Assembly: GCF_020193575.1 (NCBI RefSeq)
Contig: NZ_JADYVD010000030.1
Coordinates: 1-64,000, forward strand
Reading direction: 5' to 3'
DNA from: Ensifer sp. IC4062
Lineage (GTDB): Bacteria; Pseudomonadota; Alphaproteobacteria; Rhizobiales; Rhizobiaceae
DNA length: 64,000 nt
Shown: positions 60,784 through 64,000 of the stretch, piece after piece
How the letters are laid out: every line of letters begins with the position of its first letter
How positions within the stretch are numbered: position 1 is the stretch's first letter
Made by a program: the position numbers and the translations under genes
Notes under the pieces: generated by a model
What the model saw: the letters and a program-made list of their open reading frames with translations, nothing else
What the model was told of the DNA's origin: nothing
The model's database searches: none

Positions 60784-62151
60784 ATGTCTCTAGAGGCGGA
60801 AGATCCAAGCGCATTCAAGCTCTGGCTGGAGCAGAACGGCCCGATCGAAAGCATCCAGGCGGTCATCTGTGACCTGAACGGCATCATGCGCGGCAAGCGC
60901 GTGCCGGTCGAACAGGCCGCCAAGGTGCTTGGCGGCGGCATCCGCATGCCGCTGTCGATTGTCGGTGTCGATGTCTGGGGAGAGGACATCATCGGCAGCG
61001 AACAGGTTTTCGCGACCGGCGACCGCGACGGCATCTGCGGGGTGACGGGGCGCGGGGCGCTGCCGGTCAACTGGACGTCCCGGCCGAGCGCGCTGGTGCC
61101 GCTCTGGCTCTTCGTCGAGGACGGCAAGCCTTTTCTTGCCGATCCTCGTCAGGCGCTTGCGGCAATCGTCAGGGAGTACCGCGAACTCGGCTTGCGTCCT
61201 GTCGTTGCCACCGAGATGGAATTCTACCTGATCGACCCGGAGCCCGACAGCGCCGTGCCGCCGATTTCACCCTACACCGGCAAGCGGCTCGATTCCGACG
61301 CGATCCTCTCGATCGACGAGCTTGATGATTTCGGCGAGTTCTTCTCCGATGTCTATAAGGAATGCGCACGGCAGAACGTGCCGGCCGACGCGGCGATCGC
61401 CGAGAACGGCATCGGCCAGTTCGAGATCAACCTGCTCCACACCGACGATCCGCTGAAGGCGGCGGACGACGCGATCTTCTTCAAGCGTATCGTCAAGGGC
61501 GTCGCCCGCAAACATGGCCTCGCGGCAACCTTCATGGCGAAGCCCTACGGCACGCGCTCCGGCAATGGCATGCATGTCCATTTCAGCTTGCTCGACGAGG
61601 AGGGCAACAACGTCTTCAACGATGGTAGCGATGAAGGGTCGTCTATGTTGAAGCATGCCGTCGCCGGCCTGTTGCGGGGAATGGCGGAGACGACGCTGCT
61701 CTTCGCGCCCCATTTCAATTCCTATCGGCGGCTGAGGCCCGATACGCATGCCCCGACCTCGATCTCCTGGGGCTACGAGAATCGCACCTCGGCTATCCGT
61801 ATTCCTGGGGGCAATCCGGCGGCGCGACGCATCGAACACCGGGTCGCCGGTGCCGATGCCAATCCCTACCTCGTCATCGCGGCGATCCTCGGTGCCGCCC
61901 TCGTCGGTATCCGCAACAAGTGGAAGCCAGCGGCGGCTGTTGAGGGGCGCGCCTACGACGCGGAGAAACTACCCAAAATTCCCGCCGAGTGGGGGCAGGC
62001 GGTCGATGCCTTCGAGGCCGGACCGATTGCCGCCGAGATCTTCGATCCCGTGCTTCGCTCCATGCTGATCGCCTGCAAGCGCCAGGAGATCGCCGGCTTT
62101 GCCGAACAAGTTACGGACTATGAGTTCAGCGCCTATCTGGAAATCGTATGA
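60784..62151 (+). CDS. puuA: Glutamine synthetase-like enzyme, probable gamma-glutamylputrescine synthetase
   Basis: A 455-residue type III glutamine synthetase relative. VICDLNGIMRGKRVP at the N terminus, the metal glutamates in TEMEFYLIDPE and NGIGQFEINLLH, the His in SGNGMHVHFSL and RIPGGNPAARRIEHRVAGAD are all present, so the active site is complete. Lacking the adenylylation tyrosine loop of GlnA, and preceding a PuuB-like oxidase, it most likely glutamylates putrescine or another amine. No strong ribosome site precedes the ATG. ATGA overlap with the next gene. Confidence 0.84.
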   Translation: MSLEAEDPSAFKLWLEQNGPIESIQAVICDLNGIMRGKRVPVEQAAKVLGGGIRMPLSIVGVDVWGEDIIGSEQVFATGDRDGICGVTGRGALPVNWTSRPSALVPLWLFVEDGKPFLADPRQALAAIVREYRELGLRPVVATEMEFYLIDPEPDSAVPPISPYTGKRLDSDAILSIDELDDFGEFFSDVYKECARQNVPADAAIAENGIGQFEINLLHTDDPLKAADDAIFFKRIVKGVARKHGLAATFMAKPYGTRSGNGMHVHFSLLDEEGNNVFNDGSDEGSSMLKHAVAGLLRGMAETTLLFAPHFNSYRRLRPDTHAPTSISWGYENRTSAIRIPGGNPAARRIEHRVAGADANPYLVIAAILGAALVGIRNKWKPAAAVEGRAYDAEKLPKIPAEWGQAVDAFEAGPIAAEIFDPVLRSMLIACKRQEIAGFAEQVTDYEFSAYLEIV

Positions 62152-63461
62152 TGGCAAGCGCAAAGAAATCCTACGCCGGTGACGGCAGCTACCCGACAAG
62201 CTATTACGCGGCCTCCCGCAACATCATTCGCACGCCGGTCAAGCTTCAGGGCCGCGTCGAAACCGACATCTGCGTCGTCGGCGCCGGTTATACCGGCCTG
62301 TCGACGGCAATCCATCTCGCCGAGAAGGGCTACAAGGTCACGGTGATCGAAGGCGCGCAGGTAGGGTGGGGCGCCTCGGGTCGCAATGGCGGACAGGTGG
62401 TCAACGGCCTCAACGCGAGCCTGTCGACGATCAAGAGCCGCTACGGCGAGGACGCGGCGCGTTTCATCGGCGGTCTGGTGCAGGAAGGCGGGCGGATCAT
62501 CCGCCGGCTCGTGAGCCAATACCAGATCGACTGCGACCTGAAGCCAGGCAATATCTATGCCGCCTATACCGCCGCGCATCTGAAGGAACTGGAGGCCAAG
62601 CAGGCGCTCTGGCGCAAATACGGGATGGACGACCATCAGCTTCTCGACCGCGAGGCGCTCAGGAAGCTCGTTAATTCCGATGCCTATTGCGGCGGCATGC
62701 TCGACACGACCGGGGGGCACATGCACCCGCTCAATCTCGTGCTCGGCGAGGCCCGCGCCTTCGAGAGCCTGGGCGGCACGATCTACGAGATGTCGCCAGT
62801 GACCCGCGTTGACCACGAGGCTGCGCGGCCCATCGTTTATACCCAAGAAGGCGAAGTCAGCGCCCGCATCGTCGTACTTTGCGGCAACGCCTATCTCGGC
62901 GATGCCGTGCCGAAGCTCGTCTCGCGCGTCATGCCCGTTTCGACGCAGATGATCACGACCGCACCGCTCGGCGAGGAACTCGCCCATTCGCTGATCCCGA
63001 GCGACATGTGCGTGGAGGACGTGCGCTATATCCTCGACTATTTCAGGCTGTCTGCCGACAAGCGGATGATTTTCGGCGGCGGCACCGTCTATGGCGGCAC
63101 GGATCCAGCGGATGTCGTCGCCAAGCTCAGGCCGAATCTCGAGAAGGTTTTTCCGCGGCTCAAGGGCGTGAAGATCGACTACGCCTGGAGCGGAAATTTC
63201 GCGCTCTCCTTCACGCGCGTGCCGCAGATGGGGCGTATCGGCGCCAATACTTATTTCGCCCATGGCTATAGCGGCCATGGCGTCACCGGTACCCACCTCT
63301 TCGGCCGCACGCTCGCCGAGGCGATCGATGGCGACACCGCACGCTTCGACGTCTTCGAGAAACTGCCGTGGTATCCGTTCCCGGGCGGGCGGATGTTCCG
63401 CGCGCAATATTCGACGATCGGCTCCTGGTGGTATTCCTTCAAGGATGTCGTCGGCTGGTGA
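62148..63461 (+). CDS. puuB: FAD-dependent gamma-glutamylputrescine oxidase-like protein
   Basis: A 437-residue DAO-family flavoenzyme. The dinucleotide motif is CVVGAGYTGLSTAIHLAEKG with VTVIEGAQVGWGASGRNGGQ after it; DYAWSGNFALSFTRVPQMGR and YFAHGYSGHGVTGTHLFGR (both in the last third) are typical of PuuB. It would oxidise gamma-glutamylputrescine to the aldehyde with release of ammonia and peroxide. Translationally coupled to puuA. The following dehydrogenase and hydrolase steps are not encoded in the window. Confidence 0.86.
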   Translation: MMASAKKSYAGDGSYPTSYYAASRNIIRTPVKLQGRVETDICVVGAGYTGLSTAIHLAEKGYKVTVIEGAQVGWGASGRNGGQVVNGLNASLSTIKSRYGEDAARFIGGLVQEGGRIIRRLVSQYQIDCDLKPGNIYAAYTAAHLKELEAKQALWRKYGMDDHQLLDREALRKLVNSDAYCGGMLDTTGGHMHPLNLVLGEARAFESLGGTIYEMSPVTRVDHEAARPIVYTQEGEVSARIVVLCGNAYLGDAVPKLVSRVMPVSTQMITTAPLGEELAHSLIPSDMCVEDVRYILDYFRLSADKRMIFGGGTVYGGTDPADVVAKLRPNLEKVFPRLKGVKIDYAWSGNFALSFTRVPQMGRIGANTYFAHGYSGHGVTGTHLFGRTLAEAIDGDTARFDVFEKLPWYPFPGGRMFRAQYSTIGSWWYSFKDVVGW

Positions 63462-63933
63462 GTGGCCGCGCTTGCGACTGAGGCCGATTCAAATCGATTC
63501 CTCTCCGGCCGACGATGCGATAGAATTTTTCGGCGGGACCGCCTGACCGGCGCGTCCAGATGGGGCGCGATATCCGGCGTGCCGCAAGGGAGCGGCCACG
63601 GGCATTCACGCCCCTGGCCGCGGGCCTGCGCCGTTGATCCAGACCTTCGGAAGCACGAACTTACCGTCTTGCCGTGCGGACCTCCCTAGAAAACGATGTT
63701 TCGCTCGCCCGGTCGCACCGCGCGGCCGACGTTTCGCTGCTGAACTCTGGTTCAGCCAAACCTGGTCGCGACATCTCCAGGAGCGCGACCGCAATCGGCC
63801 CTGAGCGTCGCCAGGCTCCGTAAACGGATTTTTCATTTCTGGCGCAATCGGCAGAAAATAATATCTATAAACTCAATCGAGAATATAGGAGAACATAGCT
63901 ACTTGCGAAGTTGCGAAACAGCGGAGAGGCAAG
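63462..63933. other. Intergenic region after puuB
   Basis: No gene supported; short frames on both strands lack start signals. A GC-rich hairpin GCGGCCACGGG ... CCCCTGGCCGC (63592-63620) may end the puuAB transcript. The last 120 bases are AT-rich (AATAATATCTATAAACTC) and should contain the promoter of the next gene. Confidence 0.55.
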
Positions 63934-64000
63934 ATGCACGCGATCCAGGCGACAACCCAATCCCGCTATCCGATCTACGAAGCACTGCCGGCGCGACGCG
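63934..64000 (+). CDS. Start of an unidentified gene, cut by the window end
   Basis: An open frame begins MHAIQATTQSRYPIYEALPA after the ribosome site GGAGAGGCAAG, with an AT-rich promoter-like region upstream. Only 22 codons are visible, too few to assign a family. Confidence 0.55.
   Translation, partial: MHAIQATTQSRYPIYEALPARR

Overview
The window is high-GC alphaproteobacterial DNA. Gene content, gene order and about ten copies of a mosaic palindromic repeat point to the Sinorhizobium/Ensifer group of the Rhizobiaceae (inference; no rRNA or housekeeping marker is present to settle the species). It contains one tRNA, about fifty protein genes, no insertion sequence, no CRISPR array and no prophage. 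Most genes serve uptake and catabolism of amino acids, polyols and amines, the usual content of the large replicons of root-nodule bacteria.

Layout. (1) 1-540: initiator tRNA-Met with a terminator and an imperfect copy of the tRNA 3' end just downstream. (2) 539-13450: a complete hydroxyproline locus: GntR regulator hypR, deaminase hypD, reductase hypS on the minus strand, ketoglutarate semialdehyde dehydrogenase hypH, ABC importer hypMNPQ, D-hydroxyproline dehydrogenase hypO, epimerase hypRE, a fused aconitase-X dehydratase hypXY and the racemase-like dehydratase hypZ. The TTGT-type repeats upstream of hypR, hypD, hypS/hypH and hypM look like one regulon operator. (3) 13517-16772: a CDC48/p97-like AAA+ ATPase and a LuxR-type regulator with a degenerate receiver. 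(4) 17090-28725: serine-glyoxylate aminotransferase, malyl-CoA lyase and malate thiokinase (half of a serine cycle), a BCCT transporter, two divergent GlxA-type regulators, and a 991-residue protein that joins a SerC-like aminotransferase to a SerA-like dehydrogenase.

(5) 28978-36242: a LacI-controlled pentitol (probably ribitol) operon with binding protein, ATPase, permease, short-chain dehydrogenase and FGGY kinase. (6) 36313-39227: luciferase-like monooxygenase, class III nucleotide cyclase, SRPBCC protein. (7) 39275-42765: an ECF sigma / anti-sigma pair, a secreted protein made of Asn-Ser-Ser-Ser repeats and a divergent exported subtilase. The last two share a GGAATAGA-N13-CGTT promoter element, so these four genes look like one envelope-associated regulon. 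This is the least familiar system in the window. (8) 42835-46032: hypothetical protein, glutathione synthetase gshB, beta-lactamase-family hydrolase. (9) 46083-51053: a terminal oxidase operon (cytochrome c, subunits II and I, two subunit III proteins, subunit IV).

(10) 51273-57423: a GntR-controlled operon pairing a sugar-type ABC importer with a trans-sulfuration PLP enzyme. (11) 57640-63461: a small exported protein, then a putrescine-type module with an M24 peptidase, a PuuR-like cupin regulator, a GntR regulator, gamma-glutamylputrescine synthetase and oxidase. A new gene begins at 63934 and runs off the window.
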